Assembly (NCBI GenBank): GCA_040905025.1
Contig: JBBDSJ010000148.1
Coordinates: forward strand, 1 to 64,000
Direction: 5' to 3'
DNA from: JBBDSJ01 sp040905025
GTDB lineage: Bacteria; Pseudomonadota; Gammaproteobacteria; Methylohalomonadales; Methylohalomonadaceae
DNA length: 64,000 nt
Below, in pieces: positions 42,168-53,124 of the stretch. Both the position numbers and the translations under genes were made by a program. Numbering within the stretch: position 1 is the stretch's first letter; the number at the start of each line of letters is the position of its first letter. The notes under the pieces were generated by a model. It saw nothing but the letters and a program-made list of their open reading frames with translations. It had not been told where the DNA came from and ran no database searches.

Positions 42168-44607
42168 TGTTGTCCCTGTTTTCACCTGGTTCGGTGCTAC
42201 GTTCTACCGAGGCCGATTCGAGTCGACTGCGTAATTCCGGTTCGGTCTCGGCTATTTTCAGTACTTCACGACAACTCAACCGCAGCAATGTTAGCGGTGT
42301 TTCTGCCCTGATTGACGCTGTGCGGACATGCTGTCCCAGCAACGCTGTTTCTCCAAAAAAGTTGCCGCGCGACAGTCGTGCCAAATGCACTGTCTGATCG
42401 TTATCCTGGCGTGTCACCGCAACAGTACCACTCAAAATAATATACAGCGCGTCGCCATGCTGACCTTCAGCAATCACGGTGTCTCCCGGCAGGAATGTCA
42501 CAGTATTGGCCAGTTCCTGCAAACGCTCACTGACCCGTTCTGATAACCCTTGCAATAAAGGTACCCGTTCGATAACCGCACCCAGTTTGACAATTTCCGG
42601 TTGTGGTACTATCGGTAAATCATGTAACGCGTCATAAATCAAGCGATCGAGTGTGACAAACGCCTTGGCACCTATGGCCGCATGATGATGATCCTCTTCT
42701 GCGGCTTCACGCGCAGCCGTCAGTGCAGCCTGTAATGTTAATTTCAGTATCGAACATTGATAATAGCGCGGATATTCACTGGCGATATCCTGTAGACGCT
42801 GACAGCGTCGTTGCCGGCGTTGTTCATACAAACCCGCGAGCTTTTGCCGCGCTTCCGGATCGCAGTCCTGATCATCAGCGATAACTGCCAGTGCCGCATC
42901 AGCCATGAGTATTGCCGCAACATCACGTTGCAGCCGTTGCTCCAGCCGGATCGACTGATACCATGCCAGCAACGGTGCCGCGCTATTTTGCTCTCGTAAC
43001 CAGCGTACAATCAATGCTTCTATACGTTCAAACAAGCCGGGAATCCTGCTGGCACTGGCATCACCGGCATCCATTGCTTCACGGTCACGGCGCAAAATGT
43101 TACGTAAATCAAGAAAAGTATAGGGTCTGATCAGGTTGATTCGATACAGATGCAGGAGTGTTTCCATCTCTGCCTGCAATGTCAGTGCCTGCAGGCGTCG
43201 TTGTTGCTGTTGCCGGTTCAGATCCAGCGACTCGTTGCCAAACAGTTCTACAAGCTGATTGTCCAGTTTACTGCGGATATCCTTATCGAGTATGCCGGCC
43301 TGATCAACCTGCTCCACCACCTGTTTGGCTTGCTGCATGGCGCCGCGCTGACTGTATTGCAATTCAGCATGCTCATCCGGAGTCAAACGATCAATGCCCA
43401 GCCATATAATCAATGGCCGCACTGTTGGTGCGTTGATCAGTAATGAAAACAGGACTACTGCCAGGGTCAGATCCAGCACAATCTCTCGACCCGGCAGATT
43501 TTCCGGCAGCGTCAATGCAATGGCGATTGCCAATCCGCCCTTGAGCCCTCCCCACCACATCACATGACGCTCGGCCATATTCACATGCGGCAGCTGGAAA
43601 AACCTGATCGTAGCAGGCAAGAAACCGTATATCGTTAACGCCCGCGCAAGCAACATCAATAATACTGCGACAATAATCATGTCTGCACTGACATTCAACG
43701 ATGTGATATCGATTGAGAACCCTACCAGCAGAAACAGCAATGCATTACTGATAACTGCAATGACTTCCCACATATCATGCAGCGTCTGTGTCGATTCCTG
43801 CGGGATACGCGCGACTCCATAGGCTGCAAAGATGAGTGCTGCACCCACCACAGCCATCACGCCGGAAAAATGCAGGAAATGCTCGGCAATAATGAAACTA
43901 CTGTAAGGTATAACCAGCGACATGATCAGGTAGGCACTGCGGCCGGCATGTAAACGATTAAGCAGCATACTGACCAGAAGTCCGAGACTGACACCAATCA
44001 TGATGCCGCCCAGAAACACTCGCAAAAAATCCAGTCCGGCATACCCAATGGCGGCAACACTGACAGAACCCGCCAGCACCAATACCAGTACTGTATTGAA
44101 CAGCACAATCGCTGTTGCATCGTTAAACAGTGACTCGCCTTCCACCAGCACAGTCAGTCGCTGTGGAGCGCCAATCTCACGAAAAAGACTGATGACTGCC
44201 ACCGGATCGGTTGCCGAGATCAATGCACCAAACAGCAGCGCCAGGCCAAGATTCATATCCAGCAACAGCCATAAACCCAGGCCTATGAGCAAACTCGACA
44301 GCAGCAGTGCCGGGATCGCCAGCGTGATCACAGGCGTCAATTCCTTGAGCAAGGAACGTGCATCGAGATTAAATGCCGATTCAAATATCAGTGCCGGCAG
44401 AAACAGAAACAGAACACGCTCAGGTGTCAGTTGAAACTCCAGCAGGAAGTCATACTGTGGCTGCGCACGCGCCAGCCAGCCAAGCATTAAGCCGATAACA
44501 ACCAGCATAACCGAGTAAGGAACAGGCAGATTACGGCACAGACCGGCGACGATCAGCGCCAGTGTCAACAACCCCATAATAATCAGAATCACTTCGGAAA
44601 GCGGCAT
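42151..44607 (-). CDS. CPA1-type Na+/H+ antiporter with C-terminal cyclic-nucleotide-binding domain
   Basis: An 818-residue inner-membrane protein. Residues ~1-400 form about 12 segments of the NhaP/CPA1 antiporter type (FLPALIFESAFNLD, ISATDPVAVISLFRE, GESLFNDATAIVLFN with the transport Asp pair). Residues ~420-680 are a long, mainly helical cytoplasmic region, and ~695-800 are a cNMP-binding domain (VIAEGQHGDALYIILSGTVAV, FGETALLGQHVRTASIRA). It exchanges Na+ or K+ for H+, probably gated by a nucleotide. It converges with the RRM gene. Confidence 0.92.
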   Translation of the reverse strand: MPLSEVILIIMGLLTLALIVAGLCRNLPVPYSVMLVVIGLMLGWLARAQPQYDFLLEFQLTPERVLFLFLPALIFESAFNLDARSLLKELTPVITLAIPALLLSSLLIGLGLWLLLDMNLGLALLFGALISATDPVAVISLFREIGAPQRLTVLVEGESLFNDATAIVLFNTVLVLVLAGSVSVAAIGYAGLDFLRVFLGGIMIGVSLGLLVSMLLNRLHAGRSAYLIMSLVIPYSSFIIAEHFLHFSGVMAVVGAALIFAAYGVARIPQESTQTLHDMWEVIAVISNALLFLLVGFSIDITSLNVSADMIIVAVLLMLLARALTIYGFLPATIRFFQLPHVNMAERHVMWWGGLKGGLAIAIALTLPENLPGREIVLDLTLAVVLFSLLINAPTVRPLIIWLGIDRLTPDEHAELQYSQRGAMQQAKQVVEQVDQAGILDKDIRSKLDNQLVELFGNESLDLNRQQQQRRLQALTLQAEMETLLHLYRINLIRPYTFLDLRNILRRDREAMDAGDASASRIPGLFERIEALIVRWLREQNSAAPLLAWYQSIRLEQRLQRDVAAILMADAALAVIADDQDCDPEARQKLAGLYEQRRQRRCQRLQDIASEYPRYYQCSILKLTLQAALTAAREAAEEDHHHAAIGAKAFVTLDRLIYDALHDLPIVPQPEIVKLGAVIERVPLLQGLSERVSERLQELANTVTFLPGDTVIAEGQHGDALYIILSGTVAVTRQDNDQTVHLARLSRGNFFGETALLGQHVRTASIRAETPLTLLRLSCREVLKIAETEPELRSRLESASVERSTEPGENRDNKQSLI

Positions 44608-44817
44608 ACCCCCTCCCTGCTATCAAACACGGTGAATATTATTTCCGGTTTAAATACAGCTGATCCAGATTACTGGCATTACATTATATTTATGGAAGTT
44701 CTTATTAATTTATATTACTTGAAGTGTAGGCGAATCTGCCCGGAAAACCAGCAGCACAAACCCGGAAGAATCAGGAATTTCCCTGCCGCACGGAAGTAAC
44801 GCTGCTATTACAACAGC

Positions 44818-45747
44818 CTATTTACGCGCCAATCGTTCCAGTAGCAGAACAGAAATAATGCCCAGTAACATCAGTCCGACAGCTTGCCAGGTTGAAGCCA
44901 GGCCCGGATCGGGTAACACCGGGTTGCTGCCAATCATTTTGGTCTTGTCAGCAATGGTTGCATATATCCGCAATTGAAATGGCCAGATAATCCAAAGCGA
45001 GGCCAGTAACAAACCGATAATTACAGCCAGTGTGTTGGCATAAAAACGTCGCAATAACCATGACAGCAAACGGCTGAAGAGTATCAATCCGGTCAAAACG
45101 CCGGCAAAAAACGGCAACAGAACTGCAAGATTGAATGTCCCTATTGCGCCGAAAACCGCACTGTATTTTTTCATCAACAGTAAAATAAAAGACCCCGAGA
45201 TCCCCGGCAACAACATGGCACTGATAGCAAGCATACCGCTTAAAAATATAAACCATGCCGCATCCGGTGTTTCTGCCGGCACTCGCGTGAATATCCATAA
45301 ACCGACCAGCATACCGAGTGTTAATGCCAGTAACGTCATCCGCTGCGGCCTGAAATTTACCAGCAGAATCATAATTGATCCTGCTATAAGGCCAAAAAAC
45401 AGCCCGTAAACCTGTTCCGGATGGGACTCAATTAACGCAGGTAATGGAACAACCCGGGTAAAGAAAACCAGTGCGGCCAAAATACCGGCAAACAGTGGCA
45501 GAATAAAACCAAAATGCGGCCGCCCCCTAACCTCCCGCACGTTTACATGAATTATCGCTTTCAGCCAGAGACTGTCAAATGAACGAATTGCTTCAATCAG
45601 TTGCTGATATATGCCGAGTATCAATGCTATGGTACCGCCACTGACGCCGGGCACCACATCGGCAGCCCCCATACAGAAACCCTTCATTGCCAGTAGCAGA
45701 CGCTGACGGCATGGCCGGGGTACAGCCGTTGTTGCTGACTCAGGCAT
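44818..45747 (-). CDS. DUF368 membrane protein (PopT-type undecaprenyl-phosphate translocase)
   Basis: A ~309-residue protein with about eight hydrophobic segments and the DUF368 hallmark MGAADVVPGVSGGTIALILGIY near the N-terminus plus ISAMLLPGISGSFILLLMKKY as an inverted second copy of the same motif. DUF368 proteins have been shown to recycle undecaprenyl phosphate across the inner membrane (PopT). ATG at 45747 overlaps the hemE stop by eight bases; a GTG at 45759 is an alternative start. It is coupled to hemE. Confidence 0.9.
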   Translation of the reverse strand: MPESATTAVPRPCRQRLLLAMKGFCMGAADVVPGVSGGTIALILGIYQQLIEAIRSFDSLWLKAIIHVNVREVRGRPHFGFILPLFAGILAALVFFTRVVPLPALIESHPEQVYGLFFGLIAGSIMILLVNFRPQRMTLLALTLGMLVGLWIFTRVPAETPDAAWFIFLSGMLAISAMLLPGISGSFILLLMKKYSAVFGAIGTFNLAVLLPFFAGVLTGLILFSRLLSWLLRRFYANTLAVIIGLLLASLWIIWPFQLRIYATIADKTKMIGSNPVLPDPGLASTWQAVGLMLLGIISVLLLERLARK

Positions 45748-46813
45748 TACTGTCAGCACTGGTATGGTAGGCCGGACTTAAATCCTGCACTGCACTGATC
45801 ATCGCCTGAACATGCTCCGGATCAATATCCGGTGTAATGCCATGTCCGAGATTGAATACATGGCCGGCACCATGACCATAGCCCGACAGCACATCAGCCA
45901 CCGCTGATCGGATGGCATCCGGCCGGGCACGTAAAACGGCAGGATCAAGATTACCCTGCAGGGCAACACGCTTGCCCACGAGCGCCCGTGCGATACCAAT
46001 ATCAAAGGTCCAGTCCAGCCCCAGTGCATCGCAACCGCTGTTTGCCATAATCCCGAGGGAATGCGCACAGCCCTTGCTGAATAATACGACCGGAACCTGC
46101 CGGCCATCCTGCTGACGTTGTAACTGGGCGATAATTTGTTGCATATAGGTCAATGAGAATTCACGATAGGCGGCCGGCGTAAGTACACCTCCCCAGGTAT
46201 CGAAGATCATGATGACATCGACACCGGCGGCAATCTGCGCATTCAGGTAATCGCGCACTGCGAGTGATAATTTCAGCAATAGCCTGTGCATCACTTCCGG
46301 GCTGTCATAAAGCATGGTTTTACTGTGCACGAAATCACGGCTGCTGCCGCCTTCGATCATATAAGTCGCCAGTGTCCATGGACTGCCGGCAAAACCGATT
46401 AGCGGCAATCTGTCTCCCAGATGCTGTTTGATCATCCGTACGGCATCTGTGACATAGCACAAATCCGTTTCCGGATCCGGCAACGGCAAGGCATCGACTT
46501 CGACGGCATTGCGCACAGTCCTGGCAAACTGCGGCCCCTGTTTCTCAATCAATTCAAGACCTAGCCCCATCGCATCGGGAATGGTCAGGATATCGGAAAA
46601 CAGGATAGCGGCATCGAGATCGAAACGATCCAGTGGTTGCAGCGTAACTTCACAGGCGAGCTCTGGCGTCTTGCAGAGCGTGAGAAAATCACCGGCACGC
46701 TCGCGGGTAGCACGGTATTCCGGCAGGTAACGTCCCGCCTGGCGCATAATCCACACCGGTGTGCGGTCTACCGGCTGGCGCAACAGCGCGCGAATGAGTC
46801 GATCATTTTTCAT
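45740..46813 (-). CDS. hemE: Uroporphyrinogen decarboxylase
   Basis: A 357-residue enzyme that removes four carboxyl groups from uroporphyrinogen III to give coproporphyrinogen III in heme synthesis. The signature RQAGRYLPEYRATR (~24-37) and GFAGSPWTLATYMIEGGSSR (~143-162) are complete; the Asp in the ILFSDILTIPDAMGL region is the catalytic residue. The gene follows gltD on the same strand, as in Pseudomonas. Confidence 0.97.
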   Translation of the reverse strand: MKNDRLIRALLRQPVDRTPVWIMRQAGRYLPEYRATRERAGDFLTLCKTPELACEVTLQPLDRFDLDAAILFSDILTIPDAMGLGLELIEKQGPQFARTVRNAVEVDALPLPDPETDLCYVTDAVRMIKQHLGDRLPLIGFAGSPWTLATYMIEGGSSRDFVHSKTMLYDSPEVMHRLLLKLSLAVRDYLNAQIAAGVDVIMIFDTWGGVLTPAAYREFSLTYMQQIIAQLQRQQDGRQVPVVLFSKGCAHSLGIMANSGCDALGLDWTFDIGIARALVGKRVALQGNLDPAVLRARPDAIRSAVADVLSGYGHGAGHVFNLGHGITPDIDPEHVQAMISAVQDLSPAYHTSADSNA

Positions 46814-46874
46814 GGCTGTGAATCGTTAGTGCTGTTATGAGCTCTTGGCCGGCTCACGAATTGCACTTCACGAT

Positions 46875-48296
46875 TCAAACTCCCAGATAATCAATAATCC
46901 CTTCCGCAGCCAGACGGCCATCAAATACCGCCGTGACTACCAGATCTGAGCCCCGCACCATATCACCGCCGGAAAATACTTTCGGGTTACTGGTCTGATA
47001 TTTTAGTTTGGTTTTTTCACTGGCTTTTACGCGGCCGCGTTCATCCAGTTGAATATCAAACTTGTCAAACCAGTTGGCTGGCGACGGGCGAAAACCAAAG
47101 GCAATGATGACGGCATCAGCCGGGACAATCTGTTCACTGCCCGGGACTTCTTCCGGCATACGGCGGCCACGTTCATCCGGCTCACCAAGTCGGGTTTCCA
47201 CAACTTTAATGCCGGTAACTTTATTATTCTCGCCGATAACCTCGACCGGCTGCCGGTTCCATAAAAATTTAACGCCCTCTTCCTTGGCATTTTCAACTTC
47301 GCGCATTGAGCCGGGCATATTGGCCTGGTCGCGCCGATAGGCACAGCTGACACTGGTTGCGCCCTGGCGTATGGATGTTCGCACACAATCCATTGCTGTA
47401 TCACCACCACCCAGCACAACAACACGCTTGTCTTTCATATCAACAAAGTCATCGGGATGTTTTTCATAGCCCATGACACGATCGATATTCGAGATCAGGA
47501 ATGGTAATGATTCATATACACCTTCCATATCTTCACCGGGGAAACCACCTTTCATATAGGTGTATGTCCCCATGCCCAGAAATACGGCATCATAATCCTC
47601 AAGCAGTTTTTCAAAAGCAATATCCTTGCCGACCTCGGTATTCAGCACAAACCGGGCACCCATTTCTTCAAGCATTTGCCGGCGTTTAAGTACAACCTCT
47701 TTCTCGAGCTTGAATGGCGGAATACCAAATGTCAGCAAGCCACCGATCTCCTGATATTTATCAAAGACAACAGGTTCAATCCCATTACGCGCCAGTACAT
47801 CGGCACAACCCAGACCTGCCGGCCCGGCACCGACAATAGCAACACGCTTGCCGGTGGCAACCACATGCGAAAGATCCGGTTTCCAGCCCTGCTTGACGGC
47901 TTCGTCATTAATATAACGTTCAATCTGGCCGATGGTGACTGCGCCGAAGCCGTCATTTAATGTACAGGCGCCTTCACAAAGACGATCCTGCGGGCAGATG
48001 CGACCACAGATTTCCGGCAAAGAATTAGTTTTATGCGACAACTCGGCAGCTTCAAAAAGATTGCCCTCCTCAATCAGTTTGAGCCAGTTCGGAATATAGT
48101 TATGAACCGGGCATTTCCACTCGCAATAGGGATTACCGCATGCCAGACAGCGGCCGGCCTGTTCAGCGGCACTCTTCTCGTCGAACTGCTCATAGATTTC
48201 TTTCCACGTATACATACGGATTGGCGCCGCCGTTTTCGGGGGATCCTGACGCGGTAAATCAAGAAACTGAAAATTATCGTGTTCGTTTTTGCTCAT
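46875..48296 (-). CDS. gltD: Glutamate synthase (NADPH) small subunit
   Basis: A 473-residue flavoprotein that passes electrons from NADPH to the large subunit. An N-terminal Fe-S domain (CLACGNPYCEWKCPVHNYIPNW and GRICPQDRLCEGAC) precedes a FAD-binding fold (VAIVGAGPAGLGCADVLARNG) and an NADPH fold (VVVLGGGDTAMDCVRTSIRQGA). It follows gltB by 111 bases. Confidence 0.96.
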   Translation of the reverse strand: MSKNEHDNFQFLDLPRQDPPKTAAPIRMYTWKEIYEQFDEKSAAEQAGRCLACGNPYCEWKCPVHNYIPNWLKLIEEGNLFEAAELSHKTNSLPEICGRICPQDRLCEGACTLNDGFGAVTIGQIERYINDEAVKQGWKPDLSHVVATGKRVAIVGAGPAGLGCADVLARNGIEPVVFDKYQEIGGLLTFGIPPFKLEKEVVLKRRQMLEEMGARFVLNTEVGKDIAFEKLLEDYDAVFLGMGTYTYMKGGFPGEDMEGVYESLPFLISNIDRVMGYEKHPDDFVDMKDKRVVVLGGGDTAMDCVRTSIRQGATSVSCAYRRDQANMPGSMREVENAKEEGVKFLWNRQPVEVIGENNKVTGIKVVETRLGEPDERGRRMPEEVPGSEQIVPADAVIIAFGFRPSPANWFDKFDIQLDERGRVKASEKTKLKYQTSNPKVFSGGDMVRGSDLVVTAVFDGRLAAEGIIDYLGV

Positions 48297-48407
48297 ATTT
48301 TTTTAATTGCTTCAAATAGCAACGGCTGTTCAGGGAGTTCTGCCAAAGCCTGAGGGATTTGTGCAGGACTGCTCAGCAACCGCTGTCACCTTGCTTAAGA
48401 TAAAAAA

Positions 48408-51400
48408 TCAGGCTGCAGCCAGAAGGCTATCAAGCAATGACGATAGCTCGGCTGCCTTGGGTTTGACCAGCCAGAAACGACCGGCATAATCATGAAAGTC
48501 TTCACATAACTCCTGACCCCAGGCACTACCGGTCTCACGCACATGCTCTTCGATAATATCGAGCAGATAGTTGCGGTAAGCCTCCATGTGCTCCGGTGCC
48601 ACCCGATGGGTATCAATCAGTTCATGGTTGTAACGATCGACAAAGCTGTTATCCATGTCCAGCACGAAGGCAAAACCGCCGGTCATACCGGCACCAAAGT
48701 TTACCCCGGTCTGGCCAAGTACAGTAACCACACCACCGGTCATGTATTCACAGCCATGATCACCTATACCCTCGACAACTGCCAGAGCACCGGAGTTACG
48801 CACAGCGAATCGCTCACCGGCGGTACCGGCTGCAAACAGTTGTCCACCGGTCGCGCCGTAGAGACAGGTATTGCCAATAATGACGGATTCATTGCTCTTG
48901 TAAGTGCTGTCAGCCGGCGGGTAAATTACCAGTTTGCCACCGGCCATGCCCTTGCCAACATAATCATTGGCATCACCCTGCAGATACATTTCCAGACCAC
49001 CGGCATTCCAGACACCAAAACTCTGGCCGGCAGTGCCGGTCAACCGCAGTTTGACCGGTGCATTGGCCATATCGAGGTTGCCATAACGTCTTGCTATTTC
49101 ACCTGACAGACGCGCGCCAATCGAACGGTTATTATTTTTCAGGCTGTAATGGAATTCACCACCCTGACGCGATTCAATCGCCGGCAAAATATCACGCACC
49201 ATTTCTTCGGCCAGTTCACCCTTGTCATAAGGCGCATTTTTCGGCTCGATACAAAAGCGCGGCTTGTCAGCTGGCACACCGCCATCTGACAACAATGGTG
49301 ACAAATCCAGCGACTGTTGTTTGTCGGTGTCGCCTGGCAGAATTTCCAGCAAGTCAGTGCGGCCGATAAGATCGGTCATCTTGCTGACGCCAAGCTGGGC
49401 CATATAATCACGTACTTCCCGGGCAACAAACTTGAAATAGTTTACGATTTTATCCGGTGCATCCGGTTTGAAATGTTTGGTGTACAACACCTTGTTCTGT
49501 GTCGCAACGCCGGTTGCACAATTATTCAGGTGACAAATGCGCAGATACTTGCAACCCATTGCAATCATCGGTGCAGTACCGAAGCCGAAACTCTCGGCGC
49601 CAAGAATCGCCGCCTTGATTACATCCAGACCGGTCTTCAGACCACCATCAATTTGTACCCGCACCTTGTCACGCAAATCATTCGCACGCAGCAGTTGATG
49701 CGTTTCAGTCAGCCCCAGCTCCCATGGACTGCCAGCATACTTGAGTGATGTTAACGGGCTGGCACCGGTGCCACCGTCATAGCCGGCGATCGTAATCAGG
49801 TCTGCATAAGCCTTGGCCACACCGGCAGCAATCGTGCCTACACCGGCCTCGGCAACCAGCTTGACTGAAACCAGTGCTTTGGGATTGACCTGTTTCAGAT
49901 CGAAGATCAATTGCGCCAGATCTTCAATAGAATAAATATCATGATGTGGCGGCGGTGAAATCAGCGAGACACCGGGCTTCGAAAAGCGCAGACGCGCAAT
50001 CATCTCGTTGACCTTGCCACCCGGCAACTGACCACCTTCGCCCGGCTTTGCACCCTGAGCGATCTTGATCTGCAGAACCTCGGCATTAACCAGATAATGC
50101 GGTGTCACACCAAAACGGCCCGAGGCGATCTGTTTGATCTTGGACATCTTCCCGGTACCAAAGCGAACCGGATCCTCGCCACCCTCGCCCGAGTTGGAGC
50201 GACCACCAATACGATTCATTGCAATGGCCAGGGCTTCATGCGCTTTCGGCGACAATGCACCAAGGCTCATGCCGGCACTGTCAAAGCGCTTCAGGATCGT
50301 GTCAATCGGTTCGACATCGTCAACAGCGATAGCTTCAACGTCATCACGCAATTTCAGTAAATCGCGCAATACGGTTACCGGCCGGCGATTCACTTCATCG
50401 GCATACTCACGATATTGGGCATAATCACCCGTTTCGACTGCGGCATGCAGTTTTTTGACAACATCCGGATTGTAGGCATGAAATTCACCGCCATGGATAT
50501 ATTTGAGCAAACCGCCCTGACGGATTGGCTTGCGTTGATTCCAGGCTTCACGTGCCAACAGTTGCTGATCATGCTCCAGATGTTCAAACCGGATACCCTG
50601 AATACGGCTGAGCGAACCGGCAAAACACAAATCCACAATCTCATTATGCAATCCGACAATCTCGAATAACTGCGCGCCGCGATAACTGGCAATCGTCGAG
50701 ATACCCATCTTCGAAATAATCTTGTATAGACCCTTGTTAATACCGCGCCGATAGGCTTTGGCCAGATCCGGGCTGTCGCCCTGCGGGATCTCCCGGCGCG
50801 TTAACATATCCTGCAAACATTCATAGGCAAGATAAGGGAAAATCGCCGTCGCACCATTCGCAATAAGAATTGCAAAATGATGTGGGTCGCGCGCGGTGCC
50901 TGTCTCCACCAGAAGATTTGCATCACAACGCAAACCTTCGCGAATCAGACGGTGATGCACAGCGCCAACTGCCAGCAAGGCATGCATTGGCAGCTTGTCC
51001 TGCTCTATATGACGATCCGACAAAACCAGAATGACGTTGCCTGCACGTATGGCGGCAACAGCCTGATCACAGATATCCGCTATCGCTGCCTGCAAGCCAA
51101 CGGCGGGATCATAGTTCAGATCAAGTCTGGCGTGCGCAAAGCCGTTATCAGACTCGGCCAGAATGGCGCGGTATTTCGTTTCCGATAATACCGGTGATTC
51201 CACAACCAGCCGTTTGGCGGCGTCAGGGGATTCATTGAACAGGTTACCTTCACGGCCAAGGTAAGTCCGCAAGGACATCACAATCTGTTCACGTAACGGA
51301 TCGATCGCCGGATTGGTTACCTGGGCAAATTGTTGCCGGAAATTGTCGTAAATCGAACGCACATAGCGCGATAACACCGGCATCGGGGTGTCGTCACCCA

Positions 51401-52886
51401 TGGAGCCGACCGCTTCGGCACCGGCCTCGGCCAGCACACGCAGTATTTCATCGCGTTCTTCATACGTCACACCGAACAGTTTTGTATAGACTGCCAGTTG
51501 ATCGGCCGGCATAGGGTCCATACTCAGAGGCTGCTCACGCAGACTTGATTCGATCACGCGCAGATTATCTTTCAGCCACTGGCGATAAGGCTTGTACTGC
51601 TTGATGCGATCATCAATATCTGCCGGCAACAGCAACTCACTGGTTTCAGTGTCGATTGCCAGCATCTGGCCAGGTTTGAGCCGGCCTTTGCTGACAACAT
51701 CGGCCGGCTGATAATCATAGATACCAATCTCTGAGCCGATGGTGATATGGCGATCCTTGGTGATCACATAACGTGCCGGACGCAAACCATTACGATCCAG
51801 CACACAGGCACCATAGCGGCCATCTGTGAGCACAATGCCGGCCGGGCCATCCCACGGCTCCATATTCATACCATTGAATTCATAACAGGCCCGCAGGTGC
51901 GGATCCATGTTGTCGATATTCTGCCAGGCCGGTGGAATTAACAGACGCATTGCCCGGAAGATATCGATACCACCCGCCAGTAATGCCTCAAGCATGTTGT
52001 CGGCGGAGGAAGAATCTGATCCAGAAAGCGAGACAATCGGGCGGATATCATCCATGTTGGGAATTAAATCCGATTGCAGTTTGTGGCCACGCGCCAGTGA
52101 CCAGTGGCGGTTACCCTGCACTGTGTTGATCTCGCCATTGTGGGCGAGATAACGAAACGGCTGTGCCAGCCGCCATTCCGGCCAGGTATTGGTCGAAAAA
52201 CGCTGATGAAAAACGCATAGCGCCGATTCCATCCGCGCATCTTCCAGATCCGGATAGAGCATCGACAGGTAATTCGGCATCACCAGCCCTTTATATGACA
52301 CCACGTTACCGGACAGACTGGGTATATAAAATGTGTTGTCAGCACTGTTGATCGCTTTCTCGGCGAGACGCCGGGCGATATAAAGATGCCGTTCAAAATC
52401 CGGGTTGGTCATGCCAGTCGGGGCATTAATAAAACACTGCTCAATTTGCGGCCGCGATTTGCGTGCTTCATCACCACAGGCCTCGACATTGGTCGGTACG
52501 ACCCGCCAGCCTGCCACTGCCAAACCTTCGCGCTCCAGCGCCTGCTGCAAGGCCTCGCGGCCCTGACTGGCAAGCTTGTCATCGGTATTCAGGAAAACGA
52601 CACCGACGCCGTAGTGATCAGCCAGAGCGATATCCAGCTCGGCCGCAATCGCGCGAAAAAAACCGTCCGGCTTTTTCAACAATAAACCGCAACCGTCACC
52701 TGTTTTGCCATCCGCTGCCACGGCGCCGCGGTGGGTCAAGCGACACAACGAGCTGACCGCCGTTTGTACAAGCCAGTGGCTGGGCACACCGTCCATTTGC
52801 GCCATCAAACCGAAACCACAGCTGTCTTTTTCAAACTGTGGCCGGTACAGACCGGTTAGATTTTTGGGTGCCATCTTTGCAGACAT
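48408..52886 (-). CDS. gltB: Glutamate synthase (NADPH) large subunit
   Basis: A 1492-residue enzyme that makes two glutamates from glutamine and 2-oxoglutarate. The N-terminal glutaminase has its nucleophile at Cys23 (EKDSCGFGLMAQ) after a short propeptide to be removed; the central and FMN domains include GEGGEDPVRFG, GAKPGEGGQLPG and GYDGGTGASPLTS; the Cys set CKYLRICHLNNCATGVATQ binds the [3Fe-4S] cluster; the C-terminal GXGXG beta-helix is rich in Gly. The length is usual. A good sigma70 promoter lies ~90-120 bases upstream. Confidence 0.97.
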   Translation of the reverse strand: MSAKMAPKNLTGLYRPQFEKDSCGFGLMAQMDGVPSHWLVQTAVSSLCRLTHRGAVAADGKTGDGCGLLLKKPDGFFRAIAAELDIALADHYGVGVVFLNTDDKLASQGREALQQALEREGLAVAGWRVVPTNVEACGDEARKSRPQIEQCFINAPTGMTNPDFERHLYIARRLAEKAINSADNTFYIPSLSGNVVSYKGLVMPNYLSMLYPDLEDARMESALCVFHQRFSTNTWPEWRLAQPFRYLAHNGEINTVQGNRHWSLARGHKLQSDLIPNMDDIRPIVSLSGSDSSSADNMLEALLAGGIDIFRAMRLLIPPAWQNIDNMDPHLRACYEFNGMNMEPWDGPAGIVLTDGRYGACVLDRNGLRPARYVITKDRHITIGSEIGIYDYQPADVVSKGRLKPGQMLAIDTETSELLLPADIDDRIKQYKPYRQWLKDNLRVIESSLREQPLSMDPMPADQLAVYTKLFGVTYEERDEILRVLAEAGAEAVGSMGDDTPMPVLSRYVRSIYDNFRQQFAQVTNPAIDPLREQIVMSLRTYLGREGNLFNESPDAAKRLVVESPVLSETKYRAILAESDNGFAHARLDLNYDPAVGLQAAIADICDQAVAAIRAGNVILVLSDRHIEQDKLPMHALLAVGAVHHRLIREGLRCDANLLVETGTARDPHHFAILIANGATAIFPYLAYECLQDMLTRREIPQGDSPDLAKAYRRGINKGLYKIISKMGISTIASYRGAQLFEIVGLHNEIVDLCFAGSLSRIQGIRFEHLEHDQQLLAREAWNQRKPIRQGGLLKYIHGGEFHAYNPDVVKKLHAAVETGDYAQYREYADEVNRRPVTVLRDLLKLRDDVEAIAVDDVEPIDTILKRFDSAGMSLGALSPKAHEALAIAMNRIGGRSNSGEGGEDPVRFGTGKMSKIKQIASGRFGVTPHYLVNAEVLQIKIAQGAKPGEGGQLPGGKVNEMIARLRFSKPGVSLISPPPHHDIYSIEDLAQLIFDLKQVNPKALVSVKLVAEAGVGTIAAGVAKAYADLITIAGYDGGTGASPLTSLKYAGSPWELGLTETHQLLRANDLRDKVRVQIDGGLKTGLDVIKAAILGAESFGFGTAPMIAMGCKYLRICHLNNCATGVATQNKVLYTKHFKPDAPDKIVNYFKFVAREVRDYMAQLGVSKMTDLIGRTDLLEILPGDTDKQQSLDLSPLLSDGGVPADKPRFCIEPKNAPYDKGELAEEMVRDILPAIESRQGGEFHYSLKNNNRSIGARLSGEIARRYGNLDMANAPVKLRLTGTAGQSFGVWNAGGLEMYLQGDANDYVGKGMAGGKLVIYPPADSTYKSNESVIIGNTCLYGATGGQLFAAGTAGERFAVRNSGALAVVEGIGDHGCEYMTGGVVTVLGQTGVNFGAGMTGGFAFVLDMDNSFVDRYNHELIDTHRVAPEHMEAYRNYLLDIIEEHVRETGSAWGQELCEDFHDYAGRFWLVKPKAAELSSLLDSLLAAA

Positions 52887-52979
52887 CGTTCACGCTCTGG
52901 GTAGTGGGTTTGGGATAATGCCGGATTGTCCGCAGCGGCCCGAAAATTCACGGGTCTGACATGAGACAAAAGGGGACAA

Positions 52980-53008
52980 ATTATAGTGCCCAAGACGACT
53001 GCTGTCAC
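52980..53008 (-). promoter_or_regulatory. Sigma70 promoter of gltB
   Basis: On the minus strand GTGACA (complement of 53003-53008, 5 of 6 to consensus) and a perfect TATAAT (complement of 52980-52985) are separated by exactly 17 bases. The start near 52973 gives a leader of about 87 bases before gltB. Confidence 0.65.
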
Positions 53009-53124
53009 GGCACTTGCAAAAGACCCTACGATTTGTCCGGGATATATACTGTATTCCCGAAAATAGCAGCTAAATCGCGTCAATTCGGTGCAATTAACGG
53101 CACAAAATACGACCGGAAAATGCC